Below are positions 46,143 through 55,223 of a DNA stretch of 64,000 bases, in pieces; position 1 is the first letter of the stretch, and every line of letters starts with the position of its first letter. The DNA lies in NCBI RefSeq assembly GCF_029267015.1, contig NZ_JARIEA010000044.1, forward strand, positions 20,889 through 84,888, given 5' to 3'. The translations under genes and the position numbers were made by a program. The stretch comes from Sporosarcina ureae. Its GTDB lineage: Bacteria > Bacillota > Bacilli > Bacillales_A > Planococcaceae. Under the pieces are notes generated by a model. The model did not search any database. It was not told the DNA's origin and saw only the letters and a list, made by a program, of their open reading frames with translations.

Positions 46143-46813
46143 TGCCAGACTTCCCTCCTTTTACTATAGATTCCGTAGCTAATGACGCTAACCGCTACGA
46201 ATGCAAGAATACTCTCTATTGATAATACCACATACTCTTGCGGAATAAATACAGGCAAAATTCCGATCATTGAGTCGATCCCTGCATGTATGGCAATAGC
46301 AATCACCAGATAGGAAAGACGTTTCTGTTTTATGCCGCGCAGCACGATGATTGACAGTCCTATGTGCAGCAGCATAGCAAAGAATCGCTCGACACCCGCT
46401 ACAGCAAGCATTCCGTTGCCTACTGTAAGTGGAAATACGGAAAGCATAGGAATTCCTACAATGATCAGCGCTTCAATACCACCATGCCCTGCTCCAAACA
46501 AAAATCCTGACAGCCAGTCCCTTTGCTTCATCAAATACCGCATAGCAAGATAGCGTGCTCCTTCTTCAAATAGTGCAGCAGAGAATCCAAGCACGATAGC
46601 GTACTGTATGGGATGTACACTACTAAAAAACAAAAAGTCTATACTGTTCTTTTCCACGTATTGTAATAGTGGGATGCGTATAAGGAACTGGGATACAGTA
46701 AATGCAAGAACACCTAGAAAGAAAGGGATCCATCGTTTTTTTAAGATTGCATATATAACGAATGACAATGGTAAAACAATAGCTATAATGATTGTGAAAA
46801 TCCAGCCTGTCAT
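46139..46813 (-). CDS. YhfC-family glutamic-type intramembrane protease
   Basis: A 224-residue polytopic protein with about seven hydrophobic segments. The catalytic-type motifs of the Rce1/YhfC superfamily are visible: FEEGARY near residue 82, GAGHGGIEA near 107 and later histidines in LLHIGL and AIHAGIDS. It probably cleaves or processes a membrane substrate. GGGGGGGATGACGGA precedes the ATG. First gene of a two-gene operon with the DUF3887 lipoprotein. Confidence 0.83.
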   Translation of the reverse strand: MTGWIFTIIIAIVLPLSFVIYAILKKRWIPFFLGVLAFTVSQFLIRIPLLQYVEKNSIDFLFFSSVHPIQYAIVLGFSAALFEEGARYLAMRYLMKQRDWLSGFLFGAGHGGIEALIIVGIPMLSVFPLTVGNGMLAVAGVERFFAMLLHIGLSIIVLRGIKQKRLSYLVIAIAIHAGIDSMIGILPVFIPQEYVVLSIESILAFVAVSVISYGIYSKRREVWQ

Positions 46814-46955
46814 TCCGTCATCCCCCCCCTATTCCCTCATTATAATGATACCCCTAGTCTATCAATATCCTTTTAGTTTGGGAATAATCTTATTGGAAAC
46901 AAACTACTATCTTCAATAAGTCCATTGCTGATTGCACTTCGTTTGAATCCTTATC

Positions 46956-47096
46956 TTAATCAGTAAGTATTTCTCCTTCTGATTTCGAAGGTTGTTCGAT
47001 AAAAGTTTTTTCTGTTTCTGTTTCTGTTTCAGCAGAGCATGCGCTCAATAAACCGAGTGATAAAATGACACTGCTTATATAGAATCTTTTTTTCAT
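46956..47096 (-). CDS. 46-residue lipoprotein with ET repeats
   Basis: A short gene with a strong site (AAAGGAGCTG) eight bases before the ATG. The product begins MKKRFYISSVILSLG, has lipobox LSAC and then SAETETETEK, where the DNA shows a (GAAACA) repeat. The mature peptide would be only about 27 residues, acidic. I know of no family. It could be a decayed gene or a small envelope peptide. Confidence 0.6.
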   Translation of the reverse strand: MKKRFYISSVILSLGLLSACSAETETETEKTFIEQPSKSEGEILTD

Positions 47097-47211
47097 TATA
47101 TTCAGCTCCTTTCACATGTTTTTCCCGCTATACTACTAGATAATCTTAAAAGAATGAAAAAAGATCTACCAGAACATATAGTGCATGAACTGATAGAGTA
47201 CTTTTGTATAA

Positions 47212-48477
47212 CTATTCCCTTATTCCTACATATTCTTCTATAGTGTTTTGTTTTACATATATCTCTTTAGCAAGTGCTAGTCCAACATAGCGGTAATGCC
47301 AAGATTCATGCATATAGCCCGTAATGTCTTCTTTTCCTTTAGGATACCGCATGACAAAACCATATCGGTGGGCATTTGCTGCAAGCCATTTTCCAGCCTT
47401 GGTTGAACCAAATGACGCATTCGCCCAATGTTTCGGGGCATTCGCTTCACCGATATCAAATGCAAGTCCTGATTGATGTTCAGAATACCCAGGTCTCGCA
47501 CTATAACGGTCAGCGGCTTTTATTCCGTCTCGTTTTACGTATTTTGCGTATAAATTCGTTTGATAATCAAATGAACGATACGTGCTAAATGCAGTTAATT
47601 TGATGCCTGACTTCTTCGCATCAACAGCCATCTTCGTAAATTCCGCACGTGCAGTCCGGTCTTCGCCAGGCGCATAGTTCTTCGGCAAAGGATACTGCTT
47701 GTTAACAAGTAAAACTCCTTTTATATAGGTAGGTTTCTCTTGCAGTAGCTGACCTTCAATATATTTATCTGCCGGCAAGAAAATGGTAGGTTTTACGCGT
47801 GGGTCCACCCGTGAGACAGCCTGTAGCTTTGCTTTATTTACGACTGCAGAATTACTATCAGCCGGCAATTTATCATGTATAACAGTTGGTGATACTTCCT
47901 TTTTGTTCTGCTGATCTAGTCGATGGAATAATAATACGGCTTGTGCCCGGGTCAAACGATTTTTAGCTCCATACCTTTCGAGTAATGTATCAGCATGTGG
48001 AACTTGTCCAACTGTGATCTGCTCGTCGAATAAATACTGTATGGATTTCTCCAATTGATAAGATTGACCGTTCACGTACGAAATAACTTGTGCCACAACT
48101 CCTCGAGTCACAGGTTTATTTCGGTCACTTCTATCCTCATAACCGACTAAAGGTACTTTAAATCTTGCTAATGCTTCATATATATTATTCGACCATATTT
48201 TATTATCATGTGCTTTATATAGTACAGTTTCATCTTGAATTACCTTGTAATACCGTGTAAGAATTGCAGCGAAATGAGCTTCTGTAAGCCAGCTATTTGG
48301 CCGGAAGGTATGATCTTCGAAACCACCAACCAATCCTTTTGAATAAGCCCATTCGATAGAGTCCGCAGATGGGTACGATTGTATGTCCGTAAATTCATGC
48401 GCGTGCACTTCTTTTAGCGTAAAATTCAGCATAATGCCTAACAAACAAATAGTGAGGATCAATGTGATTTTTTTCAT
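47212..48477 (-). CDS. SLH-domain D-alanyl-D-alanine carboxypeptidase (VanY type)
   Basis: A 421-residue secreted protein. A signal peptide (residues 1-27) is followed by three S-layer homology domains (first FTDIQSYPSADSIEWAYSKG, last ending near residue 180) that attach it to the cell wall, and then a VanY/LAS peptidase domain. The zinc and catalytic residues are in GYSEHQSGLAFDIGE near 335 and MHESWHYRYVG near 395. It trims D-Ala from peptidoglycan stems. GGAGATCAT precedes the ATG. SLH domains imply an S-layer-bearing or pyruvylated-wall-polymer host. Confidence 0.9.
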   Translation of the reverse strand: MKKITLILTICLLGIMLNFTLKEVHAHEFTDIQSYPSADSIEWAYSKGLVGGFEDHTFRPNSWLTEAHFAAILTRYYKVIQDETVLYKAHDNKIWSNNIYEALARFKVPLVGYEDRSDRNKPVTRGVVAQVISYVNGQSYQLEKSIQYLFDEQITVGQVPHADTLLERYGAKNRLTRAQAVLLFHRLDQQNKKEVSPTVIHDKLPADSNSAVVNKAKLQAVSRVDPRVKPTIFLPADKYIEGQLLQEKPTYIKGVLLVNKQYPLPKNYAPGEDRTARAEFTKMAVDAKKSGIKLTAFSTYRSFDYQTNLYAKYVKRDGIKAADRYSARPGYSEHQSGLAFDIGEANAPKHWANASFGSTKAGKWLAANAHRYGFVMRYPKGKEDITGYMHESWHYRYVGLALAKEIYVKQNTIEEYVGIRE

Positions 48478-48657
48478 TCGTATGATCTCCTTTAATGTAA
48501 AAACAGCTATTCATAAAGTCCGTTTTGAATGACTTCGTGAACAGCTGAGTTCTCAGTGTTATTCTTTGACTAACGTGGCTGAACTTGCTTTGATAACCGA
48601 TTCAGAGTAACAATATGTAAATGCCTGATAGGATTCCCCTATCACCTATATCAATCA

Positions 48658-49722
48658 TTAAACGATCATTCGATTCCGTCCTTGATCTTTTGCTATGTAA
48701 AGTTTGCGATCTGCTTCTTTTATTGCATCATGTATAGAAGTTCCAGTAGGCCAGGATGCTATTCCAATAGAAACAGTTATCGGTATAGCTTGATTTAGTC
48801 CTACTTCAAAATGTGTGTGACGAATTTTTTCTTGAATTTCTTCTACTGTCTGACTGATACTATCCTTATCCTCTGTACAGATCCACAATAAAAATTCTTC
48901 TCCACCGTATCGCGCGGCTTGCAATGTATCTTTTTCAAACGACTTAAATATCTTTGATAACTTTACTAGAGTATCGTCGCCTGCAGCATGACCGTATTCA
49001 TCATTCAAATCCTTGAAATGATCTACGTCGATCATCACCATAAAGTGATGCGTATTCTTTTCATTCATGTTGTGTTTAATTTCTGCACGACGAATGCATT
49101 CTTGACGGGTAAGTAGTTTAGTCAATTGATCATGCGTGGCGAGAAATTCCAGCTGTTTCTTCATAATAAGTCTACCGTTTTCGATTTCGATAACTGTATA
49201 GTAGATAAATGTGGCAAGTAAAAATGAAGAAAAGCGTAAAAAGCCAATCTGTTTAAGTATCTCTAGCCCATCATACGGATAGAATATAAGAGGTATATCG
49301 GATATAAACCAACAGATAGAAACCAATACTACTTTATCCCAGACTTTTTTACGATTCCCAATTATTCGCATGTATACTAATGCAAATATAGTCGGAAGCG
49401 ACATACCAAATACAATTCCTGGAATAGCCCCGTCTCCTCCAAGTAAATAACGCCATATACAAGCAATGACTAACACAGGTATCGTTATATGCCATCCACT
49501 AAATATTGCGAGCATGATAAGCGGAATTAAACGTAAATCCAGGCGATAATTACTAAATTGAATGGGTAAGTAGAACATAGAAATTACTGTGATCGACATC
49601 AATATCACTATGTAAATCTGAAGCCGACGTCTGGAAAATCGTTCCCGATAACCGAGTAACGTTGTGACTGCCAAATGACTAAGCAAAATGACGGCTAAAT
49701 TGGATAATATGGATTGAATCAT
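48658..49722 (-). CDS. membrane diguanylate cyclase (5TM-LYT + GGDEF)
   Basis: A 354-residue signalling protein. Residues 1-180 hold about six hydrophobic segments of the LytS-like 5TMR_LYT type, and residues 190-354 a GGDEF domain with the active signature RYGGEEFLL (GGEEF) near 275 and DVDHFKDLNDEYGH near 230. It should make c-di-GMP from GTP. No RxxD inhibitory site is evident at the usual place. No c-di-GMP effector or phosphodiesterase is encoded nearby. AAAGGAG precedes the ATG. Confidence 0.9.
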   Translation of the reverse strand: MIQSILSNLAVILLSHLAVTTLLGYRERFSRRRLQIYIVILMSITVISMFYLPIQFSNYRLDLRLIPLIMLAIFSGWHITIPVLVIACIWRYLLGGDGAIPGIVFGMSLPTIFALVYMRIIGNRKKVWDKVVLVSICWFISDIPLIFYPYDGLEILKQIGFLRFSSFLLATFIYYTVIEIENGRLIMKKQLEFLATHDQLTKLLTRQECIRRAEIKHNMNEKNTHHFMVMIDVDHFKDLNDEYGHAAGDDTLVKLSKIFKSFEKDTLQAARYGGEEFLLWICTEDKDSISQTVEEIQEKIRHTHFEVGLNQAIPITVSIGIASWPTGTSIHDAIKEADRKLYIAKDQGRNRMIV

Positions 49723-49857
49723 TACTGTCTTGCTCCTTTGATTATGTAGCTAACAATAGTCATATTAATAGTAGTTAAGTAGAACTATACATGATAAAGG
49801 GTTCTAATTTCTACTACATCCGTTAAATAGGAGATATTATAAATATGACACCAATGA

Positions 49858-50451
49858 TTATTTTTGGTTTGTACTGTGTATAGACAAAAACAAGCCTGCG
49901 TATAATGATTCCACACTTTCTATAAAAATCCCCGAATTGGTGATTGTCGATAGGGTATTACGGTTTAATTGACACCCATCGCATACTTTTTCCCAAAACG
50001 GATTTAATAGATCTTGTGTTTTTGCCAGACCTGGTTGTTTCATTTTGACATGTTCGAAAAATAAAATAGCGCTACCTGGTTTGCTAACACGCTGAATTTC
50101 TTTCAAGGCTAGAATTGGATCTGGTATTGTACAAAATACTAATGTCGCAATCACCGTGTCAAATGAATTGTCAGGAAAAGGCAATGATTCCGCTTTTGCT
50201 TCATATAAAGTAATAGGCACACTGGCTTTTCTACCTCGGCTTACTGCCAAGCGACTCATTTGAGGATTCGGTTCAATTGCGGCTACGTGATTCGCTTGTT
50301 GATAATAAGGAAAATTGATACCTGTTCCAGAACCAATTTCTAATACGTTTCCTTTTGCATTACGAATTAACTCCGTTCGAACTCTTTTAAACCTAGTTAT
50401 TTCTAGAGGCTTCATAGCCATGTCATAGATTCTGGGGAATAAACTTGCCAT
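49858..50451 (-). CDS. class I SAM-dependent methyltransferase (Methyltransf_11 type)
   Basis: A 197-residue soluble methyltransferase with SAM-binding VLEIGSGTGINFPYY near residue 37, acidic AAIEPNPQM near 58 and the ESLPFPDNSFDTVIATLVF block near 90. The late CDGCQLNRNT segment is common to METTL7-like and UbiE-like small methyltransferases. Substrate unknown. It lies upstream of the GGDEF gene and is probably a single-gene unit. Confidence 0.82.
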   Translation of the reverse strand: MASLFPRIYDMAMKPLEITRFKRVRTELIRNAKGNVLEIGSGTGINFPYYQQANHVAAIEPNPQMSRLAVSRGRKASVPITLYEAKAESLPFPDNSFDTVIATLVFCTIPDPILALKEIQRVSKPGSAILFFEHVKMKQPGLAKTQDLLNPFWEKVCDGCQLNRNTLSTITNSGIFIESVESLYAGLFLSIHSTNQK

Positions 50452-50541
50452 CAGTAGAACTCCTTTTGTCGCTTCATTATTTTTTATCAGACATTGTGTA
50501 GATGCGGTTATCTGAATGTCTAAAGACGGTTTTCCAATACA

Positions 50542-50868
50542 TCAGACGTATTCTTTTATTGCATCCAATAAAATCTGTTCTTTGATTTGATAATGCGTGG
50601 CTTGCCAGATGCCTCGTTTATCTTTCACTATCAATAATTGAGGAACTTCGTGAGGTACACCTAGATCCGATTCAATAGTAGCGGATAGTTTCTTACTTAT
50701 TTGGGTGATGACGATATATATTGGAAGTTCTGTACGCAGTCCATCCAATTCCTTTTTAGCCGCTAAACTGCTGATAGATGTCATGCTAGATTTAAATAAC
50801 AGGAACGGTTGTGTATCCGACCCTTCTAGCAAGTCATGCCACTCTTCGATTTTTTTAATTCTTTTCAT
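50542..50868 (-). CDS. bacilliredoxin BrxC/YtxJ-like protein lacking the catalytic cysteine
   Basis: A 108-residue thioredoxin-fold protein of the YtxJ (DUF2847) family. In B. subtilis YtxJ/BrxC the active site is TCPIS; here the aligned segment is FKSSMTSISSLA, in which the cysteine codon position reads TCT (serine). The cis-proline block HEVPQLLIVKD is intact. The protein has no cysteine at all, so it cannot do thiol exchange with bacillithiol. GGAGAGAAT precedes the ATG. It may be a non-catalytic paralogue or be losing function; the frame is intact. Confidence 0.72.
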   Translation of the reverse strand: MKRIKKIEEWHDLLEGSDTQPFLLFKSSMTSISSLAAKKELDGLRTELPIYIVITQISKKLSATIESDLGVPHEVPQLLIVKDKRGIWQATHYQIKEQILLDAIKEYV

Positions 50869-50983
50869 CTTGTATTCTCTCCTTATATGGAAAAACCATG
50901 TAATGTAGTAGACACTTCTATTCTATACAGCGTTCGATATGCATTCCTCTATTTTGCTTATGGAAATCAAGCATTACAGACAG

Positions 50984-51012
50984 CAAAATCCTCACTTTTA
51001 CAAGTGAGGATC
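50984..51012 (-). terminator. terminator of tlp
   Basis: Perfect ATCCTCACTT and AAGTGAGGAT arms, four-base loop region, then TTTTG on the minus strand, 22 bases past the stop. Confidence 0.82.
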
Positions 51013-51034
51013 ATACATATTCTATGTGAAAAAC

Positions 51035-51256
51035 TTATAAATAACCATTAATTCTTGACTTGTCTTCCTCACTTATTTCTTCCTTTAAAGCTTCGATACT
51101 TTCCGCTCTGCGTTCATTTTTCTTTTGGATTTGCTTGAACTCTTCCCCTTCAGCAAACTTCATCGCGTCTTCTGCGGCTTCCATATTGCTGATGGTTTTA
51201 TTCAATCGTTTTTTATTATCTGCAGGGTCATTCGGTTTTGGATACTTGTTCGACAT
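51035..51256 (-). CDS. tlp: small acid-soluble spore protein Tlp
   Basis: A 73-residue hydrophilic, charged protein matching the Tlp family: NMEAAEDAMKFAEGEE, then KKNERRAESIEALKEEI and the ending RINGYL. Tlp is made in the forespore in Bacillus. I start at MSNKYPKPND, eight bases after AGGGAG; two earlier starts (ATG and GTG) are possible. It shows that the host makes endospores. It lies 88 bases downstream of an OatA-like gene on the same strand. Confidence 0.85.
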   Translation of the reverse strand: MSNKYPKPNDPADNKKRLNKTISNMEAAEDAMKFAEGEEFKQIQKKNERRAESIEALKEEISEEDKSRINGYL

Positions 51257-51315
51257 CATATGCACTCCCTTATATATATTTGGGTAATCTACGATAGTCT
51301 TTCCTACTTCCTTTG

Positions 51316-51343
51316 AATTATGCAGAATTTAAATCGACAATCC
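51316..51343 (-). promoter_or_regulatory. weak sigma-G-like promoter of tlp
   Basis: On the minus strand GGATT, 16 bases, CATAATT, about 60 bases before the tlp start. It resembles the forespore sigma-G pattern (GHATR, 16-18, CATNHTA) but with mismatches in both boxes. The expected expression of tlp is the main support. Confidence 0.3.
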
Positions 51344-51344
51344 A

Positions 51345-53354
51345 TTATTTACGTAGATCAGGTGTATCCAGACTGTCGAATGCTTGTTGCAAAGGTTCTT
51401 TCAATGCAGGTGCAAGAGTTTTAGCATATTCTGCAGTGATGTGATTATCATCTCGATAGACGATAATATTGCCGATTACAGGTGAACAAGTTGTTTCATC
51501 GCAAAATGAATCTGTAAGGTCTGCGAAGAATACATTCGAAGGAATTCCCTCTGTCACTTTCCACGGATCTTCTTTCGCGATAGCTTCATCCCGTGGTACA
51601 GAACACTCCAAAGGATCATCAGCTTGTTCTAGACAGACAGGGATAATGGTCTTCATACGTGGATTATCACGAATTGCAAAAACGGTAGTGATTCCTTCAA
51701 GTCTCTTCCACTGATTGATGAATCCTCTCGGTACTTTTGGACGTTTATTCACTGTAGACGTCGTGAAGACAAGGTCAGGTGGATCTTTAATTAGCATATC
51801 TATTAAGTTCTTATTCCACGGAATACATGCTTCTGTTAAGTTTCCTTTACTATCTTCGTCTGTAAACCGACATCCGTCATGGCTATATAAATCGATTTTA
51901 AAATTCATTTCTTTTGATAGCTCAATCAATGCGGGGAACCAGTGTCCAGAGTGTGATCCGCCTACAAGTGCCACAGTGAAATCATAGTCTCTTAATACGC
52001 CATAAGAACATTTTCTAACCTCTATAAGATTGGCTGACTGGCATTCCAAATCTTTATAAAATGAAGGTAGATCTGTTTTGATTTCCACTGGTGAAGGAAT
52101 GGGTTCAACATCAGGTATATTTTTTAATTGATAAAAATTTGCCTCCGCACCTGGATAATCTTTAATTTCTACTACGTCCGAGCTGGCTGTTGCTTTCTCG
52201 ATATAAGCCGAAATAGAAAATATCGAGCTACAAGCAAGCACTAACATCATAGTCAGCACGAAGACCAGTTTCCCTTTCTGCTGGTTTCTACCTATTTTCT
52301 GAACAGGCTTCTCCAATAACTTAGTAGAAACCAAAGATAAACCAAACGTTACAACGACCAGCAGAATGCCGTCAACGATTGGAACGGTTTCCACTTCCAT
52401 ATAAGACCGATAGAAAATCAATAATGGCCAATGCCATAAATACACGCCATATGAAAGACTACCTAAATAAATCAGCGGTTTCGTCGCCAAAAATCGGTTG
52501 ACTCCATATACGGTAATACTTTCAGAAGCAATTAAAATAAGTAATGCACCACTAATAGGTAGTAATGCCAAGTAACCAGGGAAAACTGTAGAAACTGGTA
52601 GTATGACTCCTGTTAAACAGATGATTAGTAGACCGAACCATCCTAGTACCACGCTAAGTCTTTTATTGAATACTAAGTATGGAGAGAGTAACGCAAAAAT
52701 ACCGCCGATACTGAACTCCCACATTCTTGTGAATGTATTGAAATATGCAAAAGGCTGATTAACGTTTGTTTGATAGATTGAGAAGATCATCGACAAAGAA
52801 CATACGATAATAAGTGACCCTAGTAGTGTTTTATAAACAGGCATCTTTAAAACTTTACGTGCGATGTAGTATGTACTAGATAGTATGATAGGCCATAGAA
52901 GATAGAATTGTCCTTGAACACTTAAAGACCAAAAATGTTGAAATGGACTAGCCAAATTATCTTTCGCTAAATAATCAACAGAATCAAACGCCAGTCGCCA
53001 ATTTTCAAAATAAAACGTAGAGGCCATCATATGCGAAATGATTTCTCCCCATTCAAACTGAGGAAGAAAAATCACTGCCATAATCCCAGTAAAAATCACG
53101 ACAACGATTGCTTGCGGAAATAATCTCCTTGTTAAATTCAGAAAATAATCGATGAAATTTACTGATCCTGTACGTTCTATCCGCGATAATATAGAAAGTG
53201 TCATCAAATAACCGGAAATGATAAAGAATACATCAATTCCTCCCGAAACCCTTCCTAACCATATATGGTAAATCACGATTAATAACGTAGCAATTGTTCG
53301 TATCCCTTCTATTTCAGGACGAAATCTCTTGTTCGGTAATAATAGATCTTTCAT
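51345..53354 (-). CDS. OatA-like acyltransferase with SGNH domain
   Basis: A 669-residue membrane protein. Residues 1-370 form an acyltransferase-3 domain with about 10 hydrophobic segments (FRPEIEGIRTIATLLIVIYH at the start, FFIISGYLM near 43). An extracytoplasmic SGNH-type domain follows, with the serine block VGGSHSGHWFPAL near 470 and the late DDNHITAEYAK histidine near 640. OatA proteins O-acetylate peptidoglycan muramic acid and give lysozyme resistance; other secreted polymers are possible targets. GGGGGAAGT precedes the ATG. Confidence 0.88.
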   Translation of the reverse strand: MKDLLLPNKRFRPEIEGIRTIATLLIVIYHIWLGRVSGGIDVFFIISGYLMTLSILSRIERTGSVNFIDYFLNLTRRLFPQAIVVVIFTGIMAVIFLPQFEWGEIISHMMASTFYFENWRLAFDSVDYLAKDNLASPFQHFWSLSVQGQFYLLWPIILSSTYYIARKVLKMPVYKTLLGSLIIVCSLSMIFSIYQTNVNQPFAYFNTFTRMWEFSIGGIFALLSPYLVFNKRLSVVLGWFGLLIICLTGVILPVSTVFPGYLALLPISGALLILIASESITVYGVNRFLATKPLIYLGSLSYGVYLWHWPLLIFYRSYMEVETVPIVDGILLVVVTFGLSLVSTKLLEKPVQKIGRNQQKGKLVFVLTMMLVLACSSIFSISAYIEKATASSDVVEIKDYPGAEANFYQLKNIPDVEPIPSPVEIKTDLPSFYKDLECQSANLIEVRKCSYGVLRDYDFTVALVGGSHSGHWFPALIELSKEMNFKIDLYSHDGCRFTDEDSKGNLTEACIPWNKNLIDMLIKDPPDLVFTTSTVNKRPKVPRGFINQWKRLEGITTVFAIRDNPRMKTIIPVCLEQADDPLECSVPRDEAIAKEDPWKVTEGIPSNVFFADLTDSFCDETTCSPVIGNIIVYRDDNHITAEYAKTLAPALKEPLQQAFDSLDTPDLRK

Positions 53355-53478
53355 TTACTTCCCCCATCTGAAAAATCTTCTTCAATTTAGTTCATTGATT
53401 ACTATATCACAAATTCAATCTTGTTTTTACTTCTATTTACAATGAAAATAAACGGCTAAACATCAATAAAACACAAAG

Positions 53479-53510
53479 AAAAACAGAAGCGACGAAAGGC
53501 TTCTGTTTCT
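53479..53510. terminator. terminator of the glycoside-hydrolase-like gene
   Basis: AAACAGAAGC and GCTTCTGTTT arms, eight-base loop, with TTTCTTTG on the minus-strand exit, 14 bases past the stop. Confidence 0.85.
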
Positions 53511-53523
53511 TCTTTATCTCGCA

Positions 53524-55206
53524 TCATTTCACTTTAAATGCGTCTTGTAAGTAATAGTAGGACTTCTTCAATCGCTCCTCATACATCGGTACTTGCCAGT
53601 TATCCCATGTGTAACTCTTTAAAGCATCTACTTTCATACGATCTATCCGAGGGAATGAATCAAGTACTTCTCCGTCAGAGGAAGTTAGAACAGCGCCTAT
53701 GAAAATCTCTTCTACATTAGTACTAGTCTGCGTTCCATCTGCCAATAGGTTCTCAATGAATTCTTTTTTGCTTGGATCTTTTGCTTGAAGGAGCATCCAA
53801 GGTATTCTCAACTCCAGCATGCCGTCTTTCACATGGTAATCAGCAAGTGAATCATACATTTTAGATTCTGGATCCCCGTTACCTTCTCGTAATTTACCGG
53901 TTTCATAGGAACTGAATGGTATCGTACGCTTTTCATTTTTCACATGATATTTACGATTTAATGCATATTGCATCGGAATAAACTGATCAGTTCGGCCTTT
54001 CATTGCTTGGTCGGGAACGTATCCAACATCTTTCCCATAGTCATGATGGAATAAATCATAATGCGGATCAATCAACATACGAGATTTTCCACCATTAATT
54101 TTTGCAATAAATTCTAAGCCATTTGAAAATTGTATATCATTTATTCGACTAGCTCTACTGTTTCCACGATTCGGTATAGTATCGAAAACAATATTAAGAG
54201 CGTCCGTTTCACTTACTTCAGACTCTTTATAATCCATTCGAACATATAGGAAAGTCTCGTCATGGTCGATATACATCTTTTCTAATGGCCCTTTTTGGCT
54301 TTCATATAACGGTTCACTAGTCCAATCCTCTTCGTAACCTGCTACTTTGATTTTCAAAGGTTCAAAACTAACTAGACCAAATCTCTGTTCATTTGTCTGT
54401 GTGTTAGACCAGTATGGACGTCGATCAGGATTATCATAATCAGCAGTGTTCCATGTTCGTTTGAACCACTCATCTTGCCAAGAAAATACCAAGGCTCCCA
54501 TCATGTTCTCATGTAGAATATCTTCATATAAATGAGTCAAGATTTCTCCTTGCTGTTTTTCGGATATAAAGCCTTGGTTCCAGCCAAATGGATTATTATG
54601 CGCTTTACCACGTGAAGCTGGAATACCAAATTCAGCTATTAAAATAGGTATACGATGTGCTTCATGTAAATCTTTCAAATACCCTGCATAGTTATTTTTC
54701 TTTCCTCTAAAATCAATAAACTCACGATAATTTTTCTCATAATTCAAGAAATCTGGATAGTATGGGTACACGTGGTACGATGCAAATTGACCTGGCTTGT
54801 CCATTTCGTTCTTTGTATAGATCAAGTTTGGATTAACCGACACAATATCTTCCTGTCCAGATGAATCGGAAGGGTGTGTAAGAAGATCCGTAGTGACCCA
54901 GTTGACGAAGCTCATTGGGCGGATTTGTTGATAGCTTTTCACTTCATAAGAAACTAAAACATCCATTTGTTCAGCTAACCAATATTCAAATGCCGCAGCA
55001 CCTTTTGTTTCAAAATAGGTCCCTTGGTATTCTCCCAGATTGGGATGAAGCTTATTCGTGTTCTCTACCATAAACGGATACCATTCGATACCGATCATCC
55101 AAGCCGTCACCCACTGTGAAATGTCTGAATCATAAACACCCGAGGCATGGCCAGGTCGCGGCTGCACATCAGCGTTCCCATGAATAACATCTACTAGTTG
55201 AATCAT
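53524..55206 (-). pseudogene. C-terminal part of a frameshifted glycoside-hydrolase-like protein
   Basis: A 560-codon frame whose first ATG has a badly placed binding site (AAGGA one base away) and whose reading frame is open for 15 codons further upstream, so it looks like the continuation of the frame at 55224-56159. Residues 1-300 look like a TIM barrel with an IPILIAEFGIPASRG strand carrying a nucleophile-type glutamate, and VFSWQDEWFKRTWNT. Residues 300-540 look like a CBM9/DOMON-type beta domain (LYVRMDYK and LNIVFDTIPNRGN). Intact, the product would be about 886 residues. The exact GH family is not known to me. Confidence 0.6.
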
Positions 55207-55223
55207 TTCCTTTTGAAAATCTT

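Noticed and set aside
53524..55206. Independent gene starting at the ATG at 55206
   Set aside because: The binding site is one base from the ATG and the frame is open upstream, so it is better read as the second part of a split gene.
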